This document shows positions 27,026 to 36,592 of a stretch of DNA of 64,000 bases, piece by piece (the stretch's first letter is position 1; every line of letters starts with the position of its first letter). Source of the stretch: Gordonia namibiensis NBRC 108229 (GTDB taxonomy: Bacteria > Actinomycetota > Actinomycetes > Mycobacteriales > Mycobacteriaceae). The notes below the pieces were generated by a model. The model worked only from the letters and a program-made list of their open reading frames with translations, did no database searches and had not been told where the DNA came from. The stretch covers positions 62,001-126,000 of the forward strand of contig NZ_BAHE01000010.1 in the NCBI RefSeq assembly GCF_000298235.1. Direction: 5' to 3'. The position numbers and the translations under genes are program-made.

Positions 27026-27099
27026 CACAAACCCACCCTTTTCCGGCAAACCCACCACCCGTGCGGGTGCTGGGTTTGCCGGAAAAGGGTGGGTTTGTG
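27026..27099. terminator. Perfect 29-bp inverted repeat between convergent genes
   Basis: Positions 27026-27054 and 27071-27099 are exact reverse complements. The loop itself contains a 5-bp stem (CACCC/GGGTG), so nearly the whole 74 bp can fold. CAAACCCACC occurs twice in the left arm as a direct repeat. It lies between two convergent genes and would work as a two-way terminator, although no long T-run follows. It also sits exactly where two blocks with different ancestral positions meet. Confidence 0.85.
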
Positions 27100-27103
27100 G
27101 GTT

Positions 27104-28237
27104 CTACACGTCCGTCGAGAAGCGGATTCCGTTGTCGGGGATCTCGATTCCCGGCCACACCCGGGCGCCGCGCAGCAGTTCGCAGCGCGCGCCGATGTCT
27201 GCGCCGTCGCCGACGACGGTGTCACGGATCAGGGCCCGCGGACCGATCCGGGCGCCGAAACCGATGATCGAGCGCTCGACGACCGCGCCGGCCTCGATGA
27301 CCGCGCCGTCGAAGACCACCGCTCCGTCGAGGCGTGCGCGGGGGCCGACCTCGGCTCCGCGGCCGACCACGGTGCCGCCGATGAGCAGCGCGCCCGGGCC
27401 GACGCCCGCACCCTCGTGGACCAGCGACTCACCGCGACGGTCGCCGAGTGCCGGCGACGGCGCGATGCCGCGGACCAGGTCGGCCGAACCGCGGACGAAG
27501 TCCTCCGGGGTGCCCATGTCGCGCCAGTAGGCGTGGTCGACGTGCGCGTGGACGTGCTTGCCCTCGGTGAGCAGACGCGGGAACACCTCACGCTCCACCG
27601 AGACGGGCACGCCGTACGGGATCGATTCGATGATCTCGCGCTCGAAGACGTAGGTGCCGGCGTTGATCTGGTCGGTCGGCGGGTCCTGGGTCTTCTCCAG
27701 GAAGGCGGTGACCCGACCGTCGGCGTCGGTCGGCACGCAGCCGAATGCGCGCGGATCGCTGACCCGGACCAGGTGGATGGTGACGTCGGCGTCAGCCTTG
27801 CGGTGGGTGTCGATGACGTCGCGGACATCGGTGCCGCCGAGCACGTCGCCGTTGAAGACGACGATGGTCTTGGCGGTCAGCTCGTCGAGGACGTTGCGGA
27901 TACCGCCGCCGGTGCCGAGCGGCTCCTCCTCGGTGACGTAGCGCATGCTCAGTCCGAGCTTGGAGCCGTCACCGTAGTACTCGCTGAACGTCTCGGCCTT
28001 GAACGAGGTGCTGAGGACCACGTCGCGGATACCGGCCGCCTGGATGCGCGACAGCAGGTGGGTGAGGAAGGGCAGGCCCGCAGTGGGCAGCATCGGCTTC
28101 GGCGCCGAGAGGGTGAGCGGGCGCAGCCGGGTGCCCTTGCCGCCGACGAGGACGACCGCCTGGACGTCCTCGGCGACCGGACCCGATCCCACGACGGCTT
28201 CACTCCCCACCGAGTCGCGCACGGTGTACTGATCCAC
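27104..28237 (-). CDS. manB: Mannose-1-phosphate guanylyltransferase
   Basis: This roughly 377-residue sugar nucleotidyltransferase makes GDP-mannose. VVLVGGKGTRLRPLTLSAPK is the nucleotide-binding signature, with FNGDVL and YWRDMGTPED active-site segments. About 100 C-terminal residues form a left-handed beta-helix of hexapeptide repeats. It is nearly collinear with Rv3264c, which supplies mannose for PIMs, lipomannan and glycoproteins. The GTG at 28237 has GAAGAAGGG upstream; a GTG at 28273 is possible. It is the last gene of rmlD-wbbL-manB. Confidence 0.9.
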   Translation of the reverse strand: MDQYTVRDSVGSEAVVGSGPVAEDVQAVVLVGGKGTRLRPLTLSAPKPMLPTAGLPFLTHLLSRIQAAGIRDVVLSTSFKAETFSEYYGDGSKLGLSMRYVTEEEPLGTGGGIRNVLDELTAKTIVVFNGDVLGGTDVRDVIDTHRKADADVTIHLVRVSDPRAFGCVPTDADGRVTAFLEKTQDPPTDQINAGTYVFEREIIESIPYGVPVSVEREVFPRLLTEGKHVHAHVDHAYWRDMGTPEDFVRGSADLVRGIAPSPALGDRRGESLVHEGAGVGPGALLIGGTVVGRGAEVGPRARLDGAVVFDGAVIEAGAVVERSIIGFGARIGPRALIRDTVVGDGADIGARCELLRGARVWPGIEIPDNGIRFSTDV

Positions 28238-28281
28238 TTGATCGGTCCCTTCTTCGTGATGATCGGTACTCACTTCAGCAC

Positions 28282-29178
28282 CTATCCGTTGGTTTCGCTC
28301 GTCGGGGTGTCCTGGGCCGACAGCGCGCGGCGGGCGGCTCGTACCGCGAGACGGGAGCGCACGGCCAGTCCGGCCCGCAGCGCCAGCCGCAGCGGTGCGC
28401 GTAGGACGCCGGGGTTGCGGTCGGCCTGGAACCGGTAGGCGCTCTCGTGGTGCGCGGGCAGCATCTTCTCCGGGTGCCGGCCCGCGCTGTGTCCCTTGGT
28501 GTGCACGATCTCGGCGGAGGGCACGTAGACGTTCTGCCAGCCGGCCTTGCCGAGTCGGTCGCCGAGGTCGACGTCCTCCATGTACATGAAGTAGCGCGGG
28601 TCGAAGCCGCCGACGGCGTCGAAGGCCTCGCGACGCATCAGCAGGCACGAGCCGGAGAGCCACCCGACGGCCCGTTCCGACGGGGCCTCGTCGTCGGCGC
28701 GGTAGGCCGCTGTCCACGGGTTGGACTTCCACACCGTGCCGAGGATGGCGTGGCCGGTGCCGGAGACGAGGTCCGGGACACGACGCGCCGACGGGTAGAC
28801 CGTGCCGTCGGGTTCGCGGATCAACGGTCCGAGCGACCCCGCACGCGGCCAGCGTTGCGCGGCGGCGAGCAGCTCGTCGATCGAGCCGGGCTTCCACTCG
28901 ACGTCGGGGTTGGCGATGAGCACGAACTCGATGTCGGGATCGAGTTCGGCGACGCCGCGGTTCATCGCACGCCCGTAGCCGAGGTTGCCGCCGGTGCGGA
29001 CCAGCGTGACGGACTCGTAGTCCTGCTCGGCCTTCTCTGGTGCGCCGTCGTCGGAGCCGTTGTCGGCGATGATGACCTGCGGCATCACGTCGGTCACGGC
29101 GTCGAGACTGCGGAGGAATGTCGCGAGGTGATCACCGGAGGAGTAGGTCACCGTGACGACGGCTAGCTGAGCGGGCAC
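28282..29178 (-). CDS. wbbL: Rhamnosyltransferase WbbL (arabinogalactan linker)
   Basis: This 298-residue GT2-family glycosyltransferase is expected to add rhamnose to GlcNAc-PP-decaprenol. That step builds the linker joining arabinogalactan to peptidoglycan, an essential step in mycobacteria. VVTVTYSSGDHLATFL opens the GT-A fold, NPDV provides the metal-binding region, and WLSGSCLLMRREAF and YMEDVDLGDRL are conserved downstream. The GTG at 29178 overlaps the rmlD end by 5 nt inside the stop region. It is equivalent to Rv3265c. Confidence 0.9.
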   Translation of the reverse strand: MPAQLAVVTVTYSSGDHLATFLRSLDAVTDVMPQVIIADNGSDDGAPEKAEQDYESVTLVRTGGNLGYGRAMNRGVAELDPDIEFVLIANPDVEWKPGSIDELLAAAQRWPRAGSLGPLIREPDGTVYPSARRVPDLVSGTGHAILGTVWKSNPWTAAYRADDEAPSERAVGWLSGSCLLMRREAFDAVGGFDPRYFMYMEDVDLGDRLGKAGWQNVYVPSAEIVHTKGHSAGRHPEKMLPAHHESAYRFQADRNPGVLRAPLRLALRAGLAVRSRLAVRAARRALSAQDTPTSETNG

Positions 29179-29182
29179 CGGC

Positions 29183-30118
29183 TCAGGGTAACGAACCCTC
29201 TGACGCGGCGATCGACGCGTGCAGCGCGGCACGCCAGTCCCGCAGCGGGGTCAACCCTGCCGCGGCCCAGGAACGCCCGGAGAGCACCGAGTAGGCCGGG
29301 CGCGGTGCCGGGCGCGGGAACTCCGCCGTGGTCGTGGGCAGCACGCGTGACCGTTCGGCGCCGACCTCCTCGAAGACGGCCGCGGCCACGTCGAACCAGG
29401 TCGCGCGGCCCGCGTTGGTGGCGTGCAGGACGGCGCCGGTGACCTCGGGGCGGGGCCCGGCGGCGACGAGTTCCCACAGCCCGTCGGCGAGGTCGATGCA
29501 GTACGTGGGCGACCCGAGCTGGTCGTCGACGACCGACACGGTGTCGCGCGACTTCTCGAGGCGCCGCATCGTCCCGACGAAGTCGCGGCTCTCGGGACCG
29601 CCGGTGTACACCCAGGCGGTGCGCACGACCGTGGCGCGCGGGTCGGCCTCGAGGACGGCGCGTTCGCCTGCGAGTTTGGTGGCCCCGTAGACGGTGGCCG
29701 GTTCGCCGCTCACGTCGTCCGGTTCGTAGCCCTCCGGACGATCGGAGTCGGGTGCGGCACCGGGGAACACGTAGTCAGTGGAGACATGGATCAGCCACGC
29801 CCCCGCGGCGGCGGTGTGGGCGGCGAGCACTGCGGGACCGGTGACGTTGACGCGGCGGGCACCAGAGAGGTCCGATTCGGCGCCGTCGACGTCGGTGTAG
29901 GCGGCACAGTTGACGACGACGTCCTCGGGACCGAGGTCGCCGAGTGCGGCCGCCACCGACGTCTCGTCGGCGATGTCGATGTCGGCCGAGGTCAGCGGGC
30001 GCCACACCACGGAGTCGGGTGCCTGCGCCGACCTCCCCTGGAGGGCGGTGCCGAGCTGACCGCCGGCGCCGACGATGTACACGGTGGGGGTGCTGGGCGT
30101 GACACGCATGCGCACCAT
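29183..30118 (-). CDS. rmlD: dTDP-4-dehydrorhamnose reductase
   Basis: This 311-residue extended SDR performs the last step of dTDP-L-rhamnose synthesis. It has VYIVGAGGQLGTAL at the N-terminus (NADPH loop), NCAAYTDVDGAE, STDYVF, and the YGATKLAGE active-site Tyr/Lys. It provides the donor for the next gene, wbbL. The start is uncertain: ATG at 30118 is taken, with ATG at 30109 equally plausible and no strong ribosome site for either. Confidence 0.9.
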   Translation of the reverse strand: MVRMRVTPSTPTVYIVGAGGQLGTALQGRSAQAPDSVVWRPLTSADIDIADETSVAAALGDLGPEDVVVNCAAYTDVDGAESDLSGARRVNVTGPAVLAAHTAAAGAWLIHVSTDYVFPGAAPDSDRPEGYEPDDVSGEPATVYGATKLAGERAVLEADPRATVVRTAWVYTGGPESRDFVGTMRRLEKSRDTVSVVDDQLGSPTYCIDLADGLWELVAAGPRPEVTGAVLHATNAGRATWFDVAAAVFEEVGAERSRVLPTTTAEFPRPAPRPAYSVLSGRSWAAAGLTPLRDWRAALHASIAASEGSLP

Positions 30119-30333
30119 CGTGCCGCAGACCACGGTGGGCCACGACTCCACGTCATCCACGTGACGACCGCTACTCGACTCCTCGGCGTTGCGTTCTCGA
30201 ATTCCCGAATCACTTCAGTAGCCTGGCGACAGCACAACACCAACTTTCACTTCTGCACCGACAATCCCATGGCGCGGACCGACCGGGCGCCACCGTCGAG
30301 CAGCTTGATGACCTCGAAAGGGATCGCTGACCA

Positions 30334-32634
30334 GTGGATTCACCATCCGACGGCGCACGTGGGCGGCCGCGCCCCCGGCGTGCGGTACCGCCGGAGCCGG
30401 GTAACCGGCGCACTCCGGATGCCGACAACGGCCGACGGCCCGTGCGCGGCGAACGCGCTGGTGAACCGGGACGGCCCAGCCAGGGAGCCCGCCCCCGTCC
30501 CGTGGACGCCGAGGCGGCCGGCCCCCGACGCCGCGTGGTTCGGCGTGCTCCCGAGCAACCGACCCGAGCCGAGTCCGCACAGCGTGCGCGACGCCAGCCG
30601 CCCCCGGAACGGATCCCCGCCCGGGACGAAGGGATGCCCCGACGACGCCACGCCGACGAGCGTGATCCCCGGCGGCGCGTGCCCCCGCAGGATCCGGCAT
30701 CGCCCCGCCGTCCGCGTCGTGCCGACGAGCCTCTAGGTCGACGATCCTCCGGCGAGATCCACACGCGATCCAAGCCCGCCGAACGGCAGCGGCCCGCACC
30801 GCAGGACCCTGCCCGCAAGCGCCGGCCCCGCCCCGACGCCGAGCAGGCCACGGCCCCGGCGAAGAAGAGCGCCGCGAAGAAGGCCGGACCGGCGAAGGCA
30901 GGACCTCGGAAGGCGGCCGCCCCGAAGTCCGGCGCCCCGAAGTCGGCCGCTCCCAAGGCGACTGCCGAACAGGGTTCGGTCCAGAACACCGTCCCCAAGA
31001 AGGGCGCACCGAGGACTGGTGCACCCTCGAAGACCGGGGCACCCTCGAAGGCCACCACCGGCACTCCTCCACGCCGGAAGCGCCGATCGGCCACCGCCGG
31101 CGCCGCCGCGGTGACCGAGAAGCTCTCGGTGAGTGGAGAATCCACCGCGCCGGCGACTCCGCCGACCGCACCTCCCGGCACCTCGTCGCGCCCGCGCGCC
31201 CATTGGGCATCCGGAGCCGGGTGGGGTCGTGCGCTGATCGCGATCGCCTCGGTCGCCGTGCTGCTGTGTACCGGTTACGCCTGGAACACGATGTCCGACC
31301 TCGAGACCCGCATCACGCAGCTCGGTGGCCTCGGCCTGGGCGGCGCGAAAGACGGCGCCGTCGACATCCTGTTGGTGGGCACCGACTCCCGCACCGACGC
31401 GAAGGGCAACCCGCTCTCGCCGGAGGAGATCAAACTCCTCCGGTCGGGCGAGGAGGTCGCCACCAACACCGACACCATCCTGCTGGTGCGCATCCCCGAG
31501 GACGGTTCGTCGGCCACCGCGATCTCGATCCCCCGTGACTCCTACGTCGACGTGCCGGGAATCGGCATGAGCAAGATCAACGCCGCCTACGGCACCACCC
31601 GCGAAGGCGTGCGCGCTCGCGCCGTCGAAGCCGGGCAGTCACCCGAGGAAGCGGAGAAGGAAGGCACGCTCGCGGGCCGGAAGGCATTGGTGGACACCGT
31701 CGCCAACCTCACCGGCGTCCAGGTCGACCACTACGCGGAGGTCGGTCTGCTCGGCTTCGTCCTGCTGACCAATGCGGTCGGCGGCATCGACGTCTGCCTC
31801 AACGCGCCCGTCCGGGATCCGTTCAGCGGCGCCCGGTTCCGCAAGGGTGTCCAGACCCTCAACGGCCCCCGCGCCCTGAGCTTCGTGCGTCAACGTCACG
31901 GACTCCCCCGTGGCGACCTCGACCGCATCACGCGGCAGCAGGCCTTCATGGCGTCGCTGACCCAGAAGGTGCTCTCCGCAGGCACTCTCACCGACCCGGG
32001 CAAGCTCTCGGAGATGCAGAACGCGGTCGCGCGCTCCATCGTGATCGACGACGGCTGGAACATCATCAACTTCGCCGAGCAGCTCAAGGATCTCAGCGGT
32101 GGCCGCGTGAAGTTCGCGACCATCCCGATCGTGACCGAGCAGGGTTGGAGCGAGGACGGGATGCAGTCCGTCGTCGAGGTCGATCCGCAGGCGGTCAAGA
32201 CCTACACCAGCAATCTCCTCACCCCGCAGCAGGCGGGCGGCGACACCCAGCGCGGCGACTTCAAGGTCGACGTCGTCAACGCCGGCACGATCGACGGGCT
32301 CGGGTCGAATGTCGCGAACATCCTGACCAACAAGGGTTATCAGTCCGGGGAGACCTCCAGCGGCAAGGCCGACACCAAGGACTCGGTGGTCTACGCCAAG
32401 GAGAACGGCGACGCCGCCCGACTGCTCGCCAAGGACCTCGGCGGCGTGAAGGTCGTCGAGGACCCGAACCTCGCCGATGACCAGCTCAAGGTGATCCTCA
32501 CCAACACCTACGCCGGACCGGGCGGACTCGGCGACACCGGCGAACAGACCGACAACACCCCGGCCAGTGAGCGCGTCGGCAACAAGCGGCCGCCGATCAC
32601 CGCCGGGACCAAGGGGCCGATGTGCGTGAACTGA
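30334..32634 (+). CDS. cpsA: LytR-CpsA-Psr ligase with long basic N-terminal tail
   Basis: This 766-residue protein is of the Rv3267/CpsA (Lcp1) type. The first 290 or so residues are cytoplasmic, first Arg/Pro-rich and then Lys/Ala/Pro-rich like histone H1 tails (KKSAAKKAGPAKAGPRKAAA). One helix follows at about 298-316. The LCP domain (about 345-520) has DILLVGTDSR, ISIPRDSYVDVPG and the RQRHGLPRGDLDR motif, and a LytR_C domain (about 620-710) follows. LCP enzymes move arabinogalactan from its lipid carrier to peptidoglycan. The GTG at 30334 is the first start of the frame; a TAGCCT box at 30220-30225 may be the promoter. Confidence 0.88.
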   Translation: MDSPSDGARGRPRPRRAVPPEPGNRRTPDADNGRRPVRGERAGEPGRPSQGARPRPVDAEAAGPRRRVVRRAPEQPTRAESAQRARRQPPPERIPARDEGMPRRRHADERDPRRRVPPQDPASPRRPRRADEPLGRRSSGEIHTRSKPAERQRPAPQDPARKRRPRPDAEQATAPAKKSAAKKAGPAKAGPRKAAAPKSGAPKSAAPKATAEQGSVQNTVPKKGAPRTGAPSKTGAPSKATTGTPPRRKRRSATAGAAAVTEKLSVSGESTAPATPPTAPPGTSSRPRAHWASGAGWGRALIAIASVAVLLCTGYAWNTMSDLETRITQLGGLGLGGAKDGAVDILLVGTDSRTDAKGNPLSPEEIKLLRSGEEVATNTDTILLVRIPEDGSSATAISIPRDSYVDVPGIGMSKINAAYGTTREGVRARAVEAGQSPEEAEKEGTLAGRKALVDTVANLTGVQVDHYAEVGLLGFVLLTNAVGGIDVCLNAPVRDPFSGARFRKGVQTLNGPRALSFVRQRHGLPRGDLDRITRQQAFMASLTQKVLSAGTLTDPGKLSEMQNAVARSIVIDDGWNIINFAEQLKDLSGGRVKFATIPIVTEQGWSEDGMQSVVEVDPQAVKTYTSNLLTPQQAGGDTQRGDFKVDVVNAGTIDGLGSNVANILTNKGYQSGETSSGKADTKDSVVYAKENGDAARLLAKDLGGVKVVEDPNLADDQLKVILTNTYAGPGGLGDTGEQTDNTPASERVGNKRPPITAGTKGPMCVN

Positions 32635-33362
32635 CCACTCCGAACACCGTTGCCGACGCGATCTTCGGTGCGGTGGCCGATCATTCGCGTCCGCTGCTGA
32701 CCTACTACGACGAGGCGACGGGCGAGCGTACCGAGCTGTCGGCGGCCACCCTCGGCAACTGGGCGGCCAAGACCGCCAACTATCTGACCGACGAGATCGG
32801 CGTGGGGGCCGGGGATGTGGTGGTCGTGGATCTGCCCGAGCACTGGCAGACCGCCGGAATCGTGCTCGGCGCCCTGTGGTCCGGCGCCGATGTCCATCTC
32901 CCGGGACCGGACACCGCCGAGGCCGCGTCGGAACCGCTGGTGGTCTTCACCTCTCGTGACCGGCTCGACGGCCATCCCGACGCCGACGAGGTCGTGGTGG
33001 CATCACTCGATCCGTTCGCCCTGCCCCTACGTGACCTTCCGCCCGGGGTCGGCGACTACGGCAGCGTCGTACGAGTACACGGCGACCAGTTCGTCTCCCG
33101 GTCCCCCGCGGTCGAGGCGCTCGACGGGACACCGACGGCCGAGGTGATCACCGAGGCCCACACGGTCGCCGAACGGGACGGCATCGACGCCGGCACCCGG
33201 GTGGTGTCGACGCGTCCCTGGCACACCGCATCCGGCGTTCTCGCTCACCTGCTCGCGCCGATGATCGCCGGCGGCAGTCTCGTGCACGTCGCCAACGCGG
33301 CCGCGGAGCGGGTGACCGCGATCGCCGCGGTCGAGAAGGCCGGCGTCGTCTTCGCCGAGTGA
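32622..33362 (+). CDS. TIGR03089-family protein
   Basis: This 246-residue protein of the actinobacterial TIGR03089 family (Rv3268 type) starts inside the last 13 bp of cpsA. It resembles the first third of acyl-CoA synthetase/AMP-ligase proteins (LTYYDEATGERTELSAATLG, NWAAKTANYLTDEIGVGAGD), but the P-loop and the C-terminal catalytic part are absent, so it is unlikely to activate acids. A binding or regulatory role with CpsA is inferred only from the overlap. Confidence 0.8.
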   Translation: MRELTTPNTVADAIFGAVADHSRPLLTYYDEATGERTELSAATLGNWAAKTANYLTDEIGVGAGDVVVVDLPEHWQTAGIVLGALWSGADVHLPGPDTAEAASEPLVVFTSRDRLDGHPDADEVVVASLDPFALPLRDLPPGVGDYGSVVRVHGDQFVSRSPAVEALDGTPTAEVITEAHTVAERDGIDAGTRVVSTRPWHTASGVLAHLLAPMIAGGSLVHVANAAAERVTAIAAVEKAGVVFAE

Positions 33363-33450
33363 GTTCTCGATTGCCGCAAATGCCGCGCGACCCCGCGGGA
33401 GCAGACACCAAGGCCCCGCGGGATCGCGGGTTTTGAGGCACAGTGGGCAC

Positions 33451-33825
33451 ATGCGACTACCTGACGCACTGGCCCGGTTCAACAAGATCGTCACCAATCC
33501 GATCCAGCGGATGTGGGCGCCTCACCTGCCACCGTTCGCCATGGTCGAGCACGTCGGCCGCAAGTCCGGGAAGACCTATTCGAACCCGGTGCTGGCCTGG
33601 GTGGACCGTGACAAGCTCACGATCGTCCTCACCTACGGCAGGCACACCGACTGGGTGCGCAACGTGCAGGCGGCGGGTTCGTTCACCATCGTCCGCAAGG
33701 ACAAGCGCTATCGGGTGACCGGACCCCGCGTCGTGCCGTCGGACTCCCCCGACCTCGCCGGCGGCGCGAAGATCTTCGCGATGCCCTTCGAGTCGGCACT
33801 CCTCGGCACCCTCCACAAGGACTGA
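33451..33825 (+). CDS. Ddn-type deazaflavin (F420)-dependent oxidoreductase
   Basis: This 124-residue split-beta-barrel protein of the F420-dependent nitroreductase family (Ddn/FGD-like) has the family opening FNKIVTNPIQRMWAPHLPPF and EHVGRKSGKTYSNPV, the latter in the cofactor phosphate region. Such enzymes reduce quinones or nitro compounds with F420H2. The ATG at 33451 is preferred over 33433. A dienelactone-hydrolase-type gene starts 6 bp later and is probably in the same operon. Confidence 0.85.
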   Translation: MRLPDALARFNKIVTNPIQRMWAPHLPPFAMVEHVGRKSGKTYSNPVLAWVDRDKLTIVLTYGRHTDWVRNVQAAGSFTIVRKDKRYRVTGPRVVPSDSPDLAGGAKIFAMPFESALLGTLHKD

Positions 33826-33831
33826 GCCGCG

Positions 33832-34686
33832 ATGGCCGACGATCCGCTCGACGACTTCGCCGCGGAGGACGTGACCCTGCGCGGCGACACCCGTCGCGTC
33901 TACCGCAAGGGCACTGGTCCCGCGGTCATCGTGATCGCCGAGATGCCGGGCATCAGCCCGAAGGTCGCCAATGTGGCCCGGCGCATCGCCGATCTGGGCG
34001 CGACGGCCGTCATGCCGTCGCTGTTCGGGGTCGACGGCCAGGACCCGCGACCGGACAATCTCGGTCGCGTGGGCGCGGTGCGCAACATGCTGGGCACCAT
34101 CACCAAGACCTGCATCACCCGCGAGTTCACCATTCTCGCAACGGGAAAGACCTCACCGGTCGCAGCGTGGCTGCGCGAACTCGCCGCCCTCGAGCACGAT
34201 CGCTGCGGCGGTCCCGGCGTCGGCGCAGTCGGGATGTGTTTCACCGGCGGGTTCGCGCTGGCGATGGCCACCGACGAACGGATGGTGGCCCCGGTGCTCT
34301 CCCAGCCGTCGTTGCCGTTCGCGGTGCTCCCCGGCCGCGCACGCGCCATCGACGTCGACGCCGCAGACCTCGCCAAGGTCCAGGCGCGGTGCGCACGCGG
34401 TCTCGAGGTGATGGGTCTGCGCTTCGCCGGCGACCAACTCTCGCCGCGGTCGCGATTCGCCCATCTCCAAGAGCTTCTCGGCGATTCGTTCATCGGGATC
34501 GAGCTCCCCGACGAGGCGGCGAACCCGGATTCGATGTTCCCCCGGCCGCATTCGGTGCTGACCGAGGATCTCTACGACGAACCCGGACAACCCACCAGGG
34601 AGGCCTTCGACCGGGTGATGGACTTCTTCACCGACAAACTCGGCTTGCCGCCCACCGCTCCGGAATCCCCTGCCGCACAGGGCTAG
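33832..34686 (+). CDS. Dienelactone hydrolase-family protein
   Basis: This is a 284-residue alpha/beta hydrolase. The nucleophile elbow GMCFTGG contains cysteine rather than serine, as in dienelactone hydrolases (carboxymethylenebutenolidase). [14 protein letters not shown] is the N-terminal core. There is an insertion relative to the roughly 235-residue prototype, and the usual late acid/His pair is not obvious. The substrate is unknown. Its stop codon overlaps that of the convergent purE on the other strand. Confidence 0.8.
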   Translation: MADDPLDDFAAEDVTLRGDTRRVYRKGTGPAVIVIAEMPGISPKVANVARRIADLGATAVMPSLFGVDGQDPRPDNLGRVGAVRNMLGTITKTCITREFTILATGKTSPVAAWLRELAALEHDRCGGPGVGAVGMCFTGGFALAMATDERMVAPVLSQPSLPFAVLPGRARAIDVDAADLAKVQARCARGLEVMGLRFAGDQLSPRSRFAHLQELLGDSFIGIELPDEAANPDSMFPRPHSVLTEDLYDEPGQPTREAFDRVMDFFTDKLGLPPTAPESPAAQG

Positions 34687-35204
34687 TCGCCGAGCAGCTC
34701 CTGCTGCAGCGCGGCATCCTTGTCGAGGACCATCTGCTCGAGGCCCTTCTGGAACGACACCATCCGTTCCTGCAGGGCGGGGTCGGACGAGGCGAGGATG
34801 CGAACGGCGAGCAGCCCGGCGTTGCGCGCTCCGCCGACCGAGACGGTCGCGACGGGCACACCCGCGGGCATCTGCACGATCGACAGCAGCGAGTCGAGGC
34901 CGTCGAGGTGACGCAGCGGCACCGGCACACCGATGACCGGGAGCGGGGTCGCCGAGGCGACCATGCCCGGAAGATGCGCTGCCCCACCGGCTCCCGCGAT
35001 GATGACCTCGATGCCGTTGGCGGCGGCGCCGGCGGCATAGTCGAGCATCCGCTGGGGTGTGCGGTGTGCGGAGACGACGCCCACCTGGAACGGCACGTCG
35101 AACTCGGCGAGCGCCTCCGCGGCGGCCTTCATCGTCGGCCAGTCGGAGTCGCTGCCCATGATCAGGCCCACCCGGGGACCCCGGAACTCTGCGGTCTCAC
35201 TCAT
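34683..35204 (-). CDS. purE: N5-carboxyaminoimidazole ribonucleotide mutase
   Basis: This 173-residue PurE (class I) turns N5-CAIR into CAIR in purine synthesis. The conserved loop is [11 protein letters not shown] near the N-terminus, with [23 protein letters not shown] and [12 protein letters not shown] forming the octameric active site. The ATG overlaps the purK stop (ATGA), so synthesis of the two enzymes is coupled; they act in sequence and the intermediate is unstable. Confidence 0.95.
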   Translation of the reverse strand: MSETAEFRGPRVGLIMGSDSDWPTMKAAAEALAEFDVPFQVGVVSAHRTPQRMLDYAAGAAANGIEVIIAGAGGAAHLPGMVASATPLPVIGVPVPLRHLDGLDSLLSIVQMPAGVPVATVSVGGARNAGLLAVRILASSDPALQERMVSFQKGLEQMVLDKDAALQQELLGD

Positions 35205-36514
35205 GAATGCACATCCCATCCGTCGGTCCACGTCGCGTGCGACATCCACTGCGCGGCACGCTCGGCGCGCTCACGCACCGATTCCATCGATTCACCCTGG
35301 CGGCCGACGACATTCACGTGGCCGATCTTGCGGTCGCGCCGCTCGCCCTTGCCGTACAGATGCACCTTCGCCTCGGGCATGCGCGCCATCAGGTGGTGCA
35401 GACGCTCGTCCATGGACATCTCCGGGGCCTCCGGTGCGCCCAGGATGTTGGCCATCACGGTCAGCGGCGAGGTCGGCGCGGTGTTGCCCAGCGGGTAGTC
35501 GAGGACGGCACGCAGATGCTGCTCGAACTGCGAGGTGACCGCGCCGTCCATCGTCCAGTGACCGCTGTTGTGCGGACGCATCGCGAGTTCGTTGACGACG
35601 AGCTCCCCGTCGACGGTCTCGAAGAGTTCCATCGCCATGACGCCGACCACGCCGAGTTCATCGGCCAGACGCAACGCCATCTGCTGGGCCCGCTCGGCGA
35701 CCTCGTCGGAGAGATCCGGTGCGGGCGCGAGCACGACGGCGCACTGGCCATGACGCTGGATCGTCTCCACGACCGGCCACGCGGCGCCCTGCCCGAACGG
35801 GGACCGGGCGATCATCGCCGACAGTTCGCGGCGCATGGGCACTTTCTGCTCGGCGAGCAGGGCCGGTGCGTCGGACGGGTACTCGTCGAAGACCGCGAGC
35901 GCCTCGTCGGCGCCGTCGACCAGCCAGACCCCGCGGCCGTCGTATCCGCCGCGGACCGCCTTGATGACGATCTCCCACTCGTTGGCCTCGCCGAACTCGA
36001 CGAGACGCGCACGGGCGGCCTCACGGTCGCCGGCGAGATCGGCGAACGCCGGTACCGGCAGACCCAGCTCGGCCAGCCGCACGCGCATGGCCAGCTTGTC
36101 CTGGGCGAAGTGCAGCGCCTTCGACGGCGGGAGGACTGCCACCCCTTCGGCTTCGAGCGCCTCCAGGTGCGCCAGCGGCACACCCTCGTGGTCGAAGGTC
36201 AGTGCAGCGGCACCTGCGGCGGCGCGGCGGAGATCGTCGAGTTCGTCGTGCGAACCGAGGACGATGTCGGCGCTCACCTGCGCGGCGGGATCGGACTCGG
36301 ACGCGGCCAGGACGCGCAGACACTGGCCGAGGGCGATCGCGGCCTGATGGGTCATCCGGGCGAGCTGTCCGCCGCCGATCATCGTGACCTTCGGCATACC
36401 CGACGCCGCACCGGCACTCCGTGCCGCTTCGGGAGTGGGAGGCACCGTGGAATTCGAGGTCACCGGCCCGTTTTCGGGCGCTTCATCCGGCACGCGAGGA
36501 TTCACGCGAACCAT
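35201..36514 (-). CDS. purK: N5-carboxyaminoimidazole ribonucleotide synthase
   Basis: This is a 437-residue ATP-grasp ligase making N5-CAIR from AIR, bicarbonate and [21 protein letters not shown] opens the protein at about residue 42, DHEGVP, the ATP-grasp loop [13 protein letters not shown] and [13 protein letters not shown] mark the active site. The first 40 residues are variable and Pro/Ala-rich. The ATG at 36514 is used; a GTG at 36463 would remove most of this tail. It is divergent from gtrA. Confidence 0.93.
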   Translation of the reverse strand: MVRVNPRVPDEAPENGPVTSNSTVPPTPEAARSAGAASGMPKVTMIGGGQLARMTHQAAIALGQCLRVLAASESDPAAQVSADIVLGSHDELDDLRRAAAGAAALTFDHEGVPLAHLEALEAEGVAVLPPSKALHFAQDKLAMRVRLAELGLPVPAFADLAGDREAARARLVEFGEANEWEIVIKAVRGGYDGRGVWLVDGADEALAVFDEYPSDAPALLAEQKVPMRRELSAMIARSPFGQGAAWPVVETIQRHGQCAVVLAPAPDLSDEVAERAQQMALRLADELGVVGVMAMELFETVDGELVVNELAMRPHNSGHWTMDGAVTSQFEQHLRAVLDYPLGNTAPTSPLTVMANILGAPEAPEMSMDERLHHLMARMPEAKVHLYGKGERRDRKIGHVNVVGRQGESMESVRERAERAAQWMSHATWTDGWDVHS

Positions 36515-36578
36515 CGTTCCATGTCCGGTCCGTCATCCGCACAACCGCCCGGAGAACTGTCCCGACCGATTTGTTTCG

Positions 36579-36584
36579 TACACT
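36579..36584 (+). promoter_or_regulatory. -10 box (TACACT) for gtrA
   Basis: TACACT ends 9 nt before the GTG at 36593 and supports that start, near-leaderless, over the ATG at 36521, which lies upstream of the promoter. Confidence 0.45.
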
Positions 36585-36592
36585 CGGATCTT

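Noticed and set aside
27026..27099. The large inverted repeat read as insertion-sequence ends
   Set aside because: No transposase or target duplication lies nearby and the two arms are only 16 bp apart.
27104..28897. Reading manB as a 597-residue protein
   Set aside because: The upstream part overlaps wbbL in another frame and is Arg-rich nonsense; homologues start near the KGTRLRPL region.
35227..35245. A further copy of the GTCGCGTGCGAC core inside purK
   Set aside because: It lies in conserved coding sequence without the flanking bases of the 26-bp repeat, so it is probably chance.
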